DNA from: Mesodorylaimus sp. YZB2_4
Lineage: Eukaryota; Nematoda; Enoplea; Dorylaimida; Dorylaimidae
Assembly: GCA_030248295.1 (NCBI GenBank)
Contig: JASANH010000702.1
Location: forward strand, 80,085 to 144,084
Length of the DNA: 64,000 bases
Direction: 5' to 3'
Positions 11,276 through 22,257 of the stretch are shown piece after piece; positions within the stretch are counted from its first letter, which is position 1, and the number at the start of each line of letters is the position of its first letter. The notes beneath the pieces were generated by a model. That model ran no database searches and was not told the origin of the DNA. It saw only the letters and a list, made by a program, of their open reading frames with translations. A program made the position numbers and the translations under genes.

Positions 11276-11583
11276 CTATGTTCACCCAAAGCACATCCTA
11301 CATAAAGTATAATCATCTGTATCGAGTGCCATAAATAATGGCCCGCTAATGTTTCGTCTTCTACCAGCCTTAATCGCGGTAAATTCGATACCATTGTGTT
11401 CAGCATTCGATTCTGAGTCAGTTTGACCTATTTTGCTAGCAACTAAATTCTCAATTCGTTTTTAAAACGCGATATAGCCGAAGTACCAACTGTCACAATT
11501 TTTTTCACAATACCCGAACGAATTCGTATCGGCAAGCTTTAACTCAACTTTTCGAGTTGCTTCGGACTTTACTCGATCCCAGT

Positions 11584-11898
11584 TCATCGCATAAGCAAAT
11601 TCTTCCCAGACTGAGTAGGCTCATGGTTTAAATCGGGACTATTCAGAGGCCAACGCTTATCTTCGATAAAATCAGGGAAAGTGATCCCTGCACCGTTTCT
11701 CTGAATCTTTGTGCGTTTGAGCCTTCGCGCCATCTTGCTGAGATGTCCAGTTGTTCCCAAGTACCTTTCTTCCATATGTCTCAGCTGCTGGCAAACCATT
11801 TCCATATGAACGGAATCATTGACTGTGACCTCACCCGACATGATCAGCGGTGTAACTAAATTTCTAAGGTCTTGACTTTTCCCTAGTTGTACAGGCAA
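11584..11898 (-). pseudogene. Tc1/mariner-like transposase remnant
   Basis: The 104-codon frame keeps LIMSGEVTVNDSVHMEM near its start and FPDFIEDKRWPLNSPDLN near its end. The latter matches the F...WP.NSPDLNP block around the second catalytic Asp of Tc1/mariner-type DDE transposases, and the former matches the region downstream of the first Asp. The catalytic core between them has lost recognisable residues, and the right half of the transposase (YVWG and beyond) is missing. Dead fragment. The family assignment rests on the NSPDLN block. Confidence 0.55.
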
Positions 11899-12194
11899 CT
11901 GTTCAGTATTATGGACACTGATATGGTGAGTGCACTGCCCGATAAAGCAAATGCTCTATCTTTCTGTGTTAGTGTTTACTACAACGCGACCACTTCCGTA
12001 GAAAACTAGCCATTTATGTTAGTGTCATTCTTTATGGCACCTGATATTTTCAAAATATTCAGAAGTCACTTTTTTTTAACCATTTTTCAAATTGAAGTTT
12101 TGAAGATAATGAAGGAAGGACCAGATAATCAAGAAAAAGGGACAGAGAAATTTATAGCTAGGACGAAACCTCAAACAAAATGACCGCGTTTTTG

Positions 12195-12325
12195 TCCAAT
12201 AAAAGAGGAAGTCCGAAATTGGTTGTTCGGTTCGGTGGTTTGGTCCAAAAAAGCCGGTTTGGTTCAGTTTGGTAAAAATAGGCAATCCGGTGGTTCGGTT
12301 CGGCCGGTTCAGTGGTTCGGTCGAT
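12195..12325. repeat. Simple repeat rich in GGTTC/TTCGG
   Basis: Degenerate tandem array (GGTTCGGTGGTTTGG, GTTCGGCCGGTTCAG). It is the inverted counterpart of 11130-11275. Confidence 0.8.
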
Positions 12326-12776
12326 GCTAACTAGGCACCGACCCACTTATCGAATCGGTTAGGCTGAATCAAGGGATCATTGGTGGTAGCTGAATCTGGA
12401 TCTTCACTGCTGTCTCACAGCGAGCAACAAAACACAGCCTAAAAATGGGCCAGCTCCAGACACCTGAAACTAATAAACCAGGATGCGCGATAATCAGGTC
12501 GATAACAAATTATAGCAATGACAATGGCTGCTTAAACACAAAAATGACCTGAGTTCCCATATGTTCGATGGACGTCACCACCGTCGGAAAGTGGAAATCG
12601 AGATCCAATCGCCCGAAAAGCCCATTCCAGTTGTGTCTAAATGCAAGTTGTTCCAGTTGCGATCTAATTTGAGCATTATGGTAATCATGTCTTGAGCGCT
12701 CCTGCTACTCGTACCTTTGCCCGATTAGGCCAATGCAAACATCGGGTACAGGCCATGCTGGCTGGTTTCCAGGGTT
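12326..12776. other. No gene recognised
   Basis: Nothing recognisable before the family E repeat. Confidence 0.45.
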
Positions 12777-12845
12777 CATTCTGTCTTTTGTTCGTGGAAT
12801 TGCTTCGATAACTTGATGTTGGTATCTTCATGTCTTCTACACACA
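12777..12845 (+). repeat. Dispersed repeat family E, copy 1
   Basis: GGAATTGCTTCGATAACTTG and ATGTTGGTATCTTCATGTC recur at 18185-18262. Both copies run into a short CATA/TATG microsatellite on the right. Confidence 0.75.
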
Positions 12846-13190
12846 TACATATATTTATGACGCGGCACGTTTCTGCCCATACAAAAAATAGTGAAAATTT
12901 TGAAAAGATTTTCGGTATACACCTTCCCCAACTAGTACCTCATATCCATGCCAAATTTCATCGGGTTTGACCGCACGGTCCACGAGTTATAGCGAAAATA
13001 GATAACCAGGTCGGGATTTCCGCCCTTGCACTCCTTGTCTGAGTGGAGCCCGAACGGATAGATTTTGGAAATTCCTCCGGAAGAACTTAATCTAGTGTAA
13101 AGTTAAACTAAGAAACAAAATTTCATGGCCTCACGACATCGGGCTGTTGAGATATCGCTGTTGGTGTGGCACATGTACTACATGGCCCCC
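12846..13190 (+). repeat. Dispersed repeat family D, copy 1
   Basis: It matches the reverse complement of 60275-60640: GACGCGGCACGTTTCTGCCC, GAAAATTTTGAAAAGATTTT, GAGTTATAGCGAAAA, AATTTCATGGCCTCACGAC and TAGTACATGTGCCACAC-type blocks occur in the same order. It ends just before the BEL element 1 LTR, so BEL 1 inserted at or next to it. Confidence 0.85.
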
Positions 13191-13192
13191 AT

Positions 13193-13416
13193 TGTCGCGA
13201 AATGCGCGATTGATACTAGGAAGCAGCGCCTCGCCCACTGCACAATGCCCGAGAATGGAACACTTCACACCTTTAAATGATATGTGATTTGGTATCGTTC
13301 ATGGGGTGCGTTTTCTTTGTTGACCTGAACGGTCTGTTCCTTCTGTTTTTCTTGATTACTGTAAAGCACTAGACTCGAAGCATTGTCGCCTCTCTCCATA
13401 TTTATATCTCGCGACA
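13193..13416 (+). repeat. BEL/Pao element 1, 5' LTR
   Basis: 224 bp starting TGTCGCGA and ending TCGCGACA, a perfect 8-bp inverted end pair of the TG...CA type. The left end (TGTCGCGAAATGCGCGATT) resembles that of the BEL element 2 LTR (TGTCGCGACGGAGCGCGATT). It is followed after two bases by the same primer-binding site. No matching 3' LTR is present. Confidence 0.85.
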
Positions 13417-13418
13417 AG

Positions 13419-13434
13419 TGGTAGCAGAACGTGG
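13419..13434 (+). other. Primer-binding site of BEL element 1
   Basis: TGGTAGCAGAACGTGG lies two bases after the LTR end and is identical to the sequence at the same place in BEL element 2 (minus strand, about 45653-45668). Conservation in position and sequence marks it as the tRNA primer site. I do not assign the tRNA. Confidence 0.75.
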
Positions 13435-13505
13435 TTGCGACCTACGATCTCGATTCGCACTTCGTCAATTGGCTCGTGGCCGGACGACGGCGTGTGATCT
13501 GCGAA

Positions 13506-14960
13506 ATGGCGTCGAAGATTCGCCAACAGCTTGGCCCTGCTCATAATCGTCTAAAAGAATTGTTGCAATCGGTTGAATCGACGGCCGATCTCGCCGCGGC
13601 GCTGAAGTGCCCGATCGCTGATATTCCGAATATCAAGACGACTCTGGAAATCACGCGGAGCAAATTACATCGAAACTTTGAATCGTACAAGTCTCGCCAC
13701 GATGCGTTCGTCGACATCGCCGATAACGAGGACACGAATGGGTTCGCAGAAGAAGTTGCCTTTTTCGACGAGTTGTCCGCCAAATTCAACGATCTGGACG
13801 TCGAACTGCAGCGTTACCTTCAAGCCCTACAGGAGCGACTTCAGGATGAAGAATGAAAGCGTCATCAGGCGATGGACGAAAAAGAACAGAGGCGACATCA
13901 AGAGCTGCACGAAATCCAAATCGAAAACGAGCGCCGCCGAATCGCGAATCCAGCTCGTCCTGACGCGGCTCCGGAGGCTTCAGAAATCGCTACGGTAAAG
14001 TTGCCAGTTTACGAACCCCCCTCGCTCGATGGAACCCCTTCCAAATTCCGGGAATTCATAGACGCCTTTGAGACCTGTGTGCACAATAGAGCCGATTTAC
14101 CAAACGCTGTCAAATTTCATTATCTAAAAACCCGCCCGAAAGAGGCAAGCGTTGCTGCGCGAGCGATCGAGGGTATAGCGGTTACAAACGATAACTATAA
14201 GATGGCCTTGAGAACGATAAGGGAACGTTTCGAAAATCATCAGATCATCGTTACGCAGCACTATCAGAGCATTCAGAAACTCGCTACACCTCGCACAGAT
14301 GCTAATTCACTCCACATGTTTTTTGACAGTCAAAACTCGCACTGCAATTCGTTAATCGCTCTTGGACAGCACTTAAACCAAGACGCATTACTGCTCGTCA
14401 CGATCCAAAATCTCATCCCCTCATCGGTTCTTAGTCACTTGCGTGAACGGAATAACTATCAGCAGTTCACTGTCGATTCTCTACTGGATCGTCCACGACA
14501 GCATATCGTCAATCTAGAAATGACTGAACAATTCCAGACTCGCCAAGAGCATCCTAAACTATCCATACACGAATCCGCTAGGGAAACGTCGTCGGCTATA
14601 TCGCCAGCGAAACGTGATCTACGACGTCAATCAACTGCCAGTACGTTAACCGTACACAACGCAGCGTCACGTCACTCAAAAGCGAAAGCCATTACCTGCC
14701 AGCTCTGCAACGGAAGCCACTGGGCTAGTGACTGCACAACTTATTCTGACGTTAACTCACGTAAAAAGCGTGTGACTGATTTGAAGTTATGTTTCAATTG
14801 CCTTGGAAATCGACATCGTGTTGACGAGTGCAAAAGCAGCCGGATCTGTCCAACCTGCACACAACAGCGCACAACAGCGTCACCATCGATCAATCTGCCC
14901 TGGCTATGGACAGAAACCAGGTTCTCAGTCTGTCCCCGCTACAACGATAATCACGGAAAA
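13506..14960 (+). pseudogene. gag: BEL/Pao element 1 gag
   Basis: Capsid-nucleocapsid region of a BEL/Pao retrotransposon. The start MASKIRQQLGP matches MASKSRQQLGP of element 2. A TGA interrupts the frame near 13855; reading then resumes with an Arg/Glu-rich linker (QELHEIQIENERRR), the BEL capsid signature YEPPSLDGTPSKFREFIDAF and KFHYLKTRPKEASVAARAI. Two or three zinc knuckles follow (CQLCNGSHWASDC, CFNCLGNRHRVDEC, CPTC). A frameshift at about 14950 separates it from the protease. It is the same lineage as element 2, where this whole stretch is one open frame. Confidence 0.9.
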
Positions 14961-14979
14961 TTCTTCAAAGGCTTCGTTT

Positions 14980-15708
14980 ATGCTCTCAGCCAAAGTGTTC
15001 GTTTCTTGTGGCTCCTCTCTAGCCTCCTTCGAACAAGATGCGGTACTCGATTCCGCTAGTCAGCGTTCATATGTCTCCTCAGAGTTCGCTAAGAAAATCA
15101 ATGCTCGTACTGTGCAAAATGGAAAGATTTTGGTTTCTGCTTTCAGAGGTACCTTTAAAGCTCGCATGGTATCATTCCATATTCGCATAAAATCTGGCCC
15201 TCCGATTTATGTTTACGCCTATGTAGTGCCCACTATCACTGACTCGACGAGTCGACCATTTATCCGTCTCTCCCCTGAAGGCACGCAATTCTTGGAGCAA
15301 CACGACCTCGCAGATTCGATTCCCAGCTCTCCCGAAAATCGCTCTATCGATCTTCTGATCGGCGCTGAATATTGGAATCAAATCTTCTTGGAAACCTGCG
15401 TCCCAGCACCAGGCCACTTCTCTCTTGCGCTCATTTCGTCTCGTCTCGGGTGGGTGTTGACTGGAGCAGGTGAATCTCTTGTTGATACTAGTGCATCCAC
15501 GAATATCGTCTCTCACTTTACGACTCTCTTCACATTGGCATCGTCTCAGGATCAGAACGATCAGCATCAATCTCTAGAGATGGATCCTTGCGCCTGCGCT
15601 GCAGTTGATCCCTCTGTATTCTGGGATCTCGAACAAATTAGCATCAAGGATGCGGCTAAAGATCGCAATGATGAACTCGTCCTTCGGAATTTTGAAGAAA
15701 CCATTTAG
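14980..15708 (+). pseudogene. BEL/Pao element 1 aspartic protease region
   Basis: This is the retropepsin-like segment (DUF1758/A17 type) that processes Gag-Pol. It contains FMLSAKVFVSCGS, the active-site equivalent AVLDSASQRSYVSSEFA (D-S-A-S in place of D-T/S-G), LLIGAEYWNQIF and SSRLGWVLTGAGE, in the usual BEL order. It ends at a TAG (…FEETI) where element 2 reads on, so pol is interrupted here. Confidence 0.85.
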
Positions 15709-15721
15709 TTTTCCAACAATC

Positions 15722-16668
15722 GCTATTACGTGAAATGGCCTTGGATTTATTCAGACTATTACCTTCCAAAAAACAATCAACTGTCTCTTCACCGACTTAA
15801 CCCGATGCTGAAGCGTCATGGCTCTTCTCTAGAGGTTTTCGGTCAGTATCAAGCCGTAATCAATTATCAGCTCGATAAAGGAATTATCGAGAAGGTCCCA
15901 GAATCTGCATGTGCGGCAAAGGAGCACTATATTCCTCACTACGCCGTCATCACCCCGGGCCGCTCCACAAAACTTCGCGTCGTTTACGATGGCTCAGCCA
16001 AGACTAGCTAGTCCGATCTTAGCCTAAACGAATGCCTCCATCGCGGACCAGTCATACTCGACAACATTGTCCATCTTCTCATTCGCTTTCAGCTTCACCC
16101 TATTGGAATCGTAGCAGATATTGAGAAGGCCTTTCTGCAAGTCGGCCTGCAAGAGGAAGATCGAGATGTTACTAGGTTGCTCTGGCTCAAGAACCCGTCA
16201 AAGTTAACTACAGAAAACAATCTACAAATCTTCCGATTCGCTCGAGTACACTTCGGAATCATCACCTCTCCATTTCTCTTGGCAGCTACTGTTGCGCATC
16301 ACCTTAAGAAATATGATACGACTCTGTCGCAGCGCATGCTGAAGGATATTTATGTCGATAACGTTATCTCTGGGGCCGACTCTGAAGACGGAGCGTATCG
16401 ATTCTATCATGAGGGAAAACAAATATTCCACGACGCATCGATGAATCTTCGCGAATGGGAAACCTCATTCTCTGATCTTAGGAAGGCTTTGCTTGGACTC
16501 GACTGCGTCACTAACTCTGAAGTTAAGGTCCTTGGTCTTGTTTGGAACACGGAAACTGATGAGCTTCGTATCGAGGGTTTTTGCTCGCGCTCTCATTCAG
16601 CCACGAAGCGCACTGTTCTCCAGACGATTGCCTGCATCTTCAACCCTCTCGGATATGCCTCCCTCTTC
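15722..16668 (+). pseudogene. BEL/Pao element 1 reverse transcriptase (truncated)
   Basis: RT domain with YVKWPWIYSDYYLP, YIPHYAVITPGRSTKLRVVYDGSAKTS, then a TAG, LNECLHRGP, GIVADIEKAFLQVGL (motif A), FGIITSPFLLAATVAHHL (motif B) and DIYVDNVISGA (motif C, YVDN). It continues to AVKVLGL-like and NPLGYAS, then stops abruptly near 16665 where unrelated SET-domain sequence begins. RNase H, integrase and 3' LTR are gone. Dead copy: nonsense codons plus truncation. Confidence 0.9.
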
Positions 16669-16689
16669 AAATAAGCTTTGTGAGTTGTC

Positions 16690-17219
16690 GGACGCGCAAA
16701 ATTGGCCTGGTTTAGAAGTAGTTCATTTCCAAGATCGAGGACGAGGTGTTGTCGTGAAAGAAGGATATGAGTTCGCTAAGGGCCAGGTCGTCTGCGATTA
16801 TACTGTGAGGGGCGCAAAGTGGGTGAGGATCAGCATCATGAAATGCTCGAGCGTTTAAGAAATAGGACGGATGTGGCAGATCAGCAGAAATATAAGCGCA
16901 TAATCGATTATCATTTCCACGTCTTGTCTGGAAAAATCTATATTTCGGCTCATAAGGAAAAGAAGCAGGTTTCGTAGGGCAGGTTAATAAATCATAGTCG
17001 TTTTCATCCAAACATTCAGCCGGTTGTGAAGAAACTCGTCGATTATAGGGGAGAGTCTCATTTGCTAGTCGTTTTCACCGCTTTAAAACGGTTAAGGGCA
17101 GGCGTTGAGCTTTTGTGAAACTACGTGCAAGACGCGCCTTGGTACAATAATTGTCACTGTTTGGCGTGTTCGCAAAAGAAGGTTCTACAACAACTTCTTA
17201 GCAAACTAAGAGCTTAAGA
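16690..17219 (+). pseudogene. SET-domain lysine methyltransferase-like pseudogene
   Basis: The frame beginning SDAQNWPGLEVVHF shows DRGRGVVVKEGYEFAKGQVV, which matches the GRGV.A...F.KG..V start of a SET domain. After a frameshift near 16830 it continues with YHFHVLSGKIYISA, GRLINHSRFHPNIQPVV (the RLINHS cofactor-binding motif), HLLVVFTALKRLRAGVELL, a TGA where Trp/Phe is expected, NYVQDAPWY and CHCLAC (post-SET-like cysteines). A TAG also precedes GRLINHS. The order and GRLINHS are closest to KMT5A/SET8-like enzymes that methylate histone tails. It has no introns and two nonsense codons, so it is a dead copy. It abuts the broken end of BEL element 1. Confidence 0.75.
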
Positions 17220-18184
17220 AACTTGAAACTAAAAATTTTACAAGAAATATCAATATCTTACAAACCTGTTCGATAGAGTTCAAAGACGAATTGAATAAAT
17301 CCTCTAACGTATTATTCAGAAGGTCTTGACTCTTCCACCTTTACTGTAGTCGGCATATTGCAACAGCATTGATGCAGATAAGCCCTAAGTTTTATACTCA
17401 TAAATCGTTTTTCTTGAATTTTGCTTGTATTAGCTGGCTGATATTATAAATGAAAATCCAAATATAGTGAAGCTGTGTTGTCCTCTCTATTGCGATTGGA
17501 GCACTAGCAAAGTCAAAATTGACTTTTCCGCTGCGCTGTGAAACTGTACTAGGATCCTCAGCTACGCAGGAACTGATGGAGTACATGTAGATTAAAAACT
17601 AAAATACTGAGAATACTTTTGCACGGAACTAAACTACATGCACATAGTAAGAAGCACACCTGATGGGTGATAGATCTTGGTTGGGGCCGAATAGTTCAGA
17701 ACTTGGTCCCTGGGTAGCTGTTTGGTCCTTATCGTAAGACATGCATGTAACCAGGAATGTTGTGACTAGCCTCCATTACTAAATTTTTATGGCTGAAGAA
17801 TTCAGTGATAGTTCCGAACTATTTATCACAGGGTTCCAACCCCTTAAAATCCTCGAAAAAACTCCTGAAATTTGACCTTTAGTTCTTGAATCCTTGGAAT
17901 CAGCTGATATTCTGCTTCCCTCCTCTTTAAAAGTTTGCATTTTCCGTCAAAAATTAGTCTTTTGTATGGTGCTCGAGAAAGTTTGGTTGTTATCTCTGTG
18001 AGAAAAAGTCTGGAGCCATGCTCACCTTCCACCTAGCCAAATAAAGTTTTCACTGCAGACAAGGATTCCCGCATGTTCAATCGTAATAATCTGTTTAACC
18101 AGCCATCAATCTACTTTTGTGCGAGTTGGGCAGTCCAAATGGTAGGCAGACCTGCTGAATAATTTGAGTGGGTTTCTCATATTC
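17220..18184. other. No gene recognised
   Basis: AT-rich, with scattered short frames on both strands. No motif was identified. Confidence 0.5.
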
Positions 18185-18275
18185 AGTAACGCTGTCTTTT
18201 GCGAGTGGAATTGCTCTGATAACTTGATGTTGGTATTTTCATGTCTTCTACTGTACCTATGTATGTATGTATGTA
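18185..18275 (+). repeat. Dispersed repeat family E, copy 2, plus (TATG)n
   Basis: GTGGAATTGCTCTGATAACT and TGATGTTGGTATTTTCATG match 12777-12845. It is followed by a TATGTATGTATGTATG microsatellite. Beyond it (18290-18470) CTTGGCA-type words recur, with a perfect palindrome TTGGCAAGATTCTTGCCAA near 18423-18441. Confidence 0.75.
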
Positions 18276-18610
18276 CCGGCATTTCCTCTCATGGCAATGG
18301 CTTGGCAAGCCTTGGCATGATCTTGCCGAGGTAAAGATACCTTACCACATGTCTTGACAAGACATATTTCTTCCCTATCTCATGCTGATTTCTTGACGTT
18401 TTCAAAATGCTATAGCGGATCTTGGCAAGATTCTTGCCAAGAATGTAATCATGTCATGCTCTTGGCATAATGACGTTTCGTGACAAGGCTGAAGTACGCA
18501 AGCATCGACTCTTACACAGGGCAACTTGGGTTTTGTATCGCACTCTCTTTATAACCCCCTCCCCCACACCATACTGTTTCTACTTATGCAAAATTTAACA
18601 TGTTTCAGAT

Positions 18611-19300
18611 TTGGCTTATGTAGGTCAAAAAAAGCAGACTACGATAACACCGGCCAGTGTCCAGCATCGGTCACTTGGTGGCGCTGCGCAACAAGCGGTA
18701 TGTTTCGATTTGCAGAAACCGGTCACCAAGTATTTGGAACGGTTGAGAGATCTGGGTGCCCAACTTTACCCAGATCACTCGGCCACACAACTAAGAGAAG
18801 AAATAGCTTTCCAGTTCACTACAGGTTTGGTCCAACCGTTGAAGCGACAGGTCACGAAGCAAGTCTTGGTCGAACCGTCACCCGTCTCTTTGGAACGTCG
18901 TGTTCACCTGGCTTGCGAATTTGAAACGTATATCAAGACTGAAACTGCTGGTCTGTCTGGCGCCAAGGCCATGATGGCAGCACACGAATTATTCAGTCCA
19001 TCCGATGAGTACTACGATCATGATGGCAAGGGTCCGAATCGAGAGGAATCTAAAGGTGAGGCATCTTCCTCTATTTCTGATTCTTCTGTTCCTGCCGTCA
19101 GGTTCACCCGCCACCGTGATCGCGGATTCAAACGCTTCAACCAAACATCATCTCGACAGCAGTACGATTCCAAAGGCCAATTCCGTCCCCGTGGTCAATG
19201 GCGAGGAAAGTACAGTACTCGCTATTGGCACAACAGTGGTCGGGAATCGCACCGTTTCGACAGAAATCGATCGTCTGGTCGGTCTTATAGGTGCGCTTGA
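18611..19300 (+). pseudogene. Ty3/Gypsy-type gag fragment
   Basis: An open frame of about 229 codons contains VTKYLERLRDLGAQLYPDHS, LREEIAFQFTTGLVQPLKRQV and SLERRVHLACEFETYI. This resembles the C-terminal capsid domain of Gypsy Gag proteins (Y...L..LA..AYP......E.....F..GL). A basic Arg-rich tail follows, but no CCHC knuckle is seen before the frame stops. It belongs to a different lineage from the gags at 6.8 and 24 kb. No LTR or pol was found on this strand, and it abuts the end of the minus-strand Gypsy element. Confidence 0.6.
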
Positions 19301-19510
19301 TTGTCGATGGGTGTACATACTCGCTTCTGATTGGTCAGGGTATTACGGGGGGATTACGTTCGCTTCTTCACAGGCGGTGGCGATGTTGGTGGTGTGCTGA
19401 AATCAGGAGACGACGACCTACCTAATCTCAGCTCAGAGTGACCCGCCTTACATTTCTCAATCTGCTGCGGTGGTACTGGTTGATGTGATGCTGGTGGTGC
19501 GACCTTACAA

Positions 19511-20743
19511 TCAGGCCGAGGATGCGAACTGTTTGTCTGGGGGGTTAGGTGTCATTAGCGAAATGTCATCGTCCTCTCCATCTTCCATACCTGGTGGAAT
19601 TTCCCAAGGCGCATAACACGATTTCAGTCTGTTATTGTGCACCAATTTCCTGTTTGCCGTTGGCTGCGACCATGAGCGAATGACACTATCTACCGGACTT
19701 GGTTTCGCTACGACAATATAAGGTCCGTCCCAGTTGGCCTGTAATTTCGCCCCAGTTCCTTTGGGTACCATTTGCAGCCATACCAGACTATTCACTGAGA
19801 ACTCATGGGTCTCACGATTTCTGTCATAATGATATTTTTGCCTTTCTTGAGCTTCCCTTAAATTGTTACGGATAATTGCTTTCATGGCGCTCAGCCCTGC
19901 AGCAACATCATCGGCGTAATCCTTCGTGCTTTTGCGTCCTAAAGGTTGCACTGATAATTCGCCTGGGATTTTGGGCTCCCTACCGAACAAGATCTTATAA
20001 GGCGCGAATTTGACCGTTGATTGAACAGACGATCTATATGGAAATAGAATAAACGGCAAGGCGCTATCCCAATCAGTGCCGAATTGCTTGATGTAAATTC
20101 CCAACATCGTACCAAGGACTTTGTTGAATCTTTCAGTCAGCCCGTTACACATGGGATGATAAGCCGTTGTATTTTTCTTCTGAATGTCGCATAATTTGCA
20201 GACTTCGGCCATAACCTGGTTCAGGAACTCAGTGCCTCGATCTGAGATCAGCTCATCGCAACTTCCATAATGGCACAGAAGTTCCCTCACAAATGCATTT
20301 GCGACTGTCTTAGCCGATTTATTTGGGAGGGGCACTGCCTCGACCCATCGAGAGAAATAGTCAGTAAAGACGATGATGTATTCATTTCCTCGCCGTGTTG
20401 CAGGCAACGGACCAAATAATTAAACCCCAACACGTTCCCACGGCCTAGCCGTGGCTGGCATCGACTGAAGCGGCGCGACATTTTTCCGATGAGGGTTTTT
20501 GAATCTAGCGCACCATGCGCACTGCTTTACGTATCTTCCTACATCTTGAAAATAACCATCCCAATAATATCGCTGCGCGAGCTTATCGAACGTTTTTCCA
20601 ACCCCGAAGTGCGCTGCGAATGCGTCACTGTGGCACTGGCGTAGCATTTTCCCTTTCATATTCTGAAGTATTACGATTTGAAAAACTGGCTCAGATTGCT
20701 TGCTCCAACGCATTGGATGTACCAGCAGTCCATCTTCAAACAT
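19511..20743 (-). pseudogene. Gypsy integrase
   Basis: The enzyme that inserts retrotransposon cDNA into the genome. The HHCC finger is visible as HSDAFAAHFGVGKTFDKLA...YWDGYF...CAWCARFK. The core follows as IIVFTDYFSRWVEAVPL (first Asp), ELISDRGTEFLNQVM (second Asp) and TTAYHPMCNGLTERFNKVL (Glu), then FPYRSSVQSTVKFAPYKILFGREPKIP and a WDGPYIVVAKPS C-terminal module. The two parts are joined at VGV-stop-LFGPLPATRRGNEY: a TAA at about 20420 replaces the residue before LFGPLP. Otherwise the catalytic core is intact. Confidence 0.9.
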
Positions 20744-21282
20744 ATATTGAGGTCTTCGAAAACTCGATTCTTCCCTTGATAGTATGATCCATGCGTTGAG
20801 CTATAGCCATCTCTGCATGCTTAGCATGTTCATCCCAAACATTTAGGTCGTAATATGATACCTCCCGTTTCGCCGCAATCACTTGATTGCTGTCGAAAGT
20901 GCTGTCAAACAAAAGGGCTTGCAAGTCAGGTTTTGGGATGCTGGCGCGGGATAGGGCGTCCACATTTGCATGCTTTATTCCAGGTCTGTACCGAACCTCA
21001 AAATGCATGCCTGTCAGGTTGGAGATCCATCTTGCGAAACGGCCGTCATGTTGCTTAAAAATGGCTACTAGGGGAAGATGGTCTGTGATTACAGTGAATT
21101 TTTGACCATAGATGTATGGGCGAAAATGCTTGACTGCCCAATACAAGGCCAGACCTTCTAATTCTGTAGCTGATTATTTCTTTTCGCTGGAGAGCAAGGA
21201 CCAGCTAGCGTAGGCGACGGGGTGTTCCCGTCCTTCTTCGTCGATTTGCGATAAAATAGCGTCCAATCCTTTTCCACTAGCA
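20744..21282 (-). pseudogene. Gypsy RNase H and tether
   Basis: RNase H degrades the RNA strand of the RNA-DNA hybrid during reverse transcription. The C-terminal half of the domain is clear: YWAVKHFRPYIYGQKFTVITDHLPL, then FARWISNLTGMHFEVRYRPG and VDALSRASIPK. The N-terminal part (about 21150-21280) is readable only in shifted frames, with a stop just after the RT frame. The tether contains REVSYYDLNVWDEHAKHAEM, which also occurs in a scrap at 36.2 kb. Confidence 0.85.
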
Positions 21283-22245
21283 TCAGTGTATATAATAAAA
21301 GGCTTCTTCAAAACCCGGGTAAGCCAAAATAGGTGCCGATGTCAAGCGCTCTTTTAGCTCTTCGAAAGCTGTGATGGCGTCAGAGGTCCATACGAACTTT
21401 ACTGCTTCCTTCGTTAATTCAACCAGGGGCCGAGCAATCTTTAAAAAATTAAAAATGAAGCGTCGATAAAATGTGCACATGCCGAGGAATCTGCGCACTG
21501 CTTTCCGATCTGTACGGGCTGGCATGTCTTGAACTGCCACTACTTCACTATTGTCAGTTTTCAAACCTTCGGCAGATACGACATACCCCAAAAATGGCAC
21601 TTCAGCTCTCATTAAATGGCATTTCGACAATTTAAGACGGAGGTTTACTTCATGCAATCGTTTGAACACTGCATCCAGCCTTTGCTTCATTTCCTCAAAC
21701 GTAGTCCCCCACACTAAAATATCATCGAGGTAGACAAGGCAATCCTTGAATGTCATGCCCGCCAATGTGGCGTTCATTAGACGCATGAAGACAGCTGGCG
21801 CATTAGTTAGGCCAAAAGGGAGGACCTTGAACTCATAGTGACCTCCTCCCGGTATTCGGAAAGCTGTCTTCTCCCTGTCTTCTTCCCTTAATTTTATTTG
21901 CCAATATCCCGAGATCAAATCCAAGCTACAGAAAAACTTGGTTCCAGCAAGAGAGTCTAGTAAATCATCCATACGGGGAAGAGGGTACTCATCACGTACT
22001 GTGATCTCGTTCAGTTTGCGGTAATCAACTGCGAAACGGTATTCCCCGTTTTTCTTGCGCACTATACAAGGCGGACTCGCCCAAGCGCTGTGTGAATCTT
22101 CCGCTTGACCGCCCAGTTTCATTTCTGCCACCATTCTTTCTGCTAGTTCCCGCTGCACGAAGGGCATTCGGCGAGGCGGCATATTAACTGGTGGGTGATT
22201 TCCAGTATTGATTACATTCTTGATTTCAATATCTGCAGGTTTCAA
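21283..22245 (-). CDS. pol: Gypsy reverse transcriptase (open frame)
   Basis: A 320-codon uninterrupted frame carries the whole RT core: ASPPCIVRKKNGEYRFAVDY, RKLNEITVRDEYPLPRMDDL, FFCSLDLISGYWQIKL (motif A), AFRIPGGGHYEFKVLPFGL, NAPAVFMRLMN, DCLVYLDDILVWG (motif C, YLDD) and PFLGYVVSAEGLKTD, continuing into the connection domain (PILAYPGF). The catalytic Asp residues are present. The frame is separated by about 10 nt and a stop from the protease frame upstream and stops before RNase H, so a full Pol would need recoding or repair of mutations. Confidence 0.9.
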   Translation of the reverse strand: MKPADIEIKNVINTGNHPPVNMPPRRMPFVQRELAERMVAEMKLGGQAEDSHSAWASPPCIVRKKNGEYRFAVDYRKLNEITVRDEYPLPRMDDLLDSLAGTKFFCSLDLISGYWQIKLREEDREKTAFRIPGGGHYEFKVLPFGLTNAPAVFMRLMNATLAGMTFKDCLVYLDDILVWGTTFEEMKQRLDAVFKRLHEVNLRLKLSKCHLMRAEVPFLGYVVSAEGLKTDNSEVVAVQDMPARTDRKAVRRFLGMCTFYRRFIFNFLKIARPLVELTKEAVKFVWTSDAITAFEELKERLTSAPILAYPGFEEAFYYIH

Positions 22246-22257
22246 GTCAAGCGTGCT

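Noticed and set aside
19300..19510. Second LTR of the large Gypsy element
   Set aside because: No similarity to 25278-25585 was found left of the integrase.
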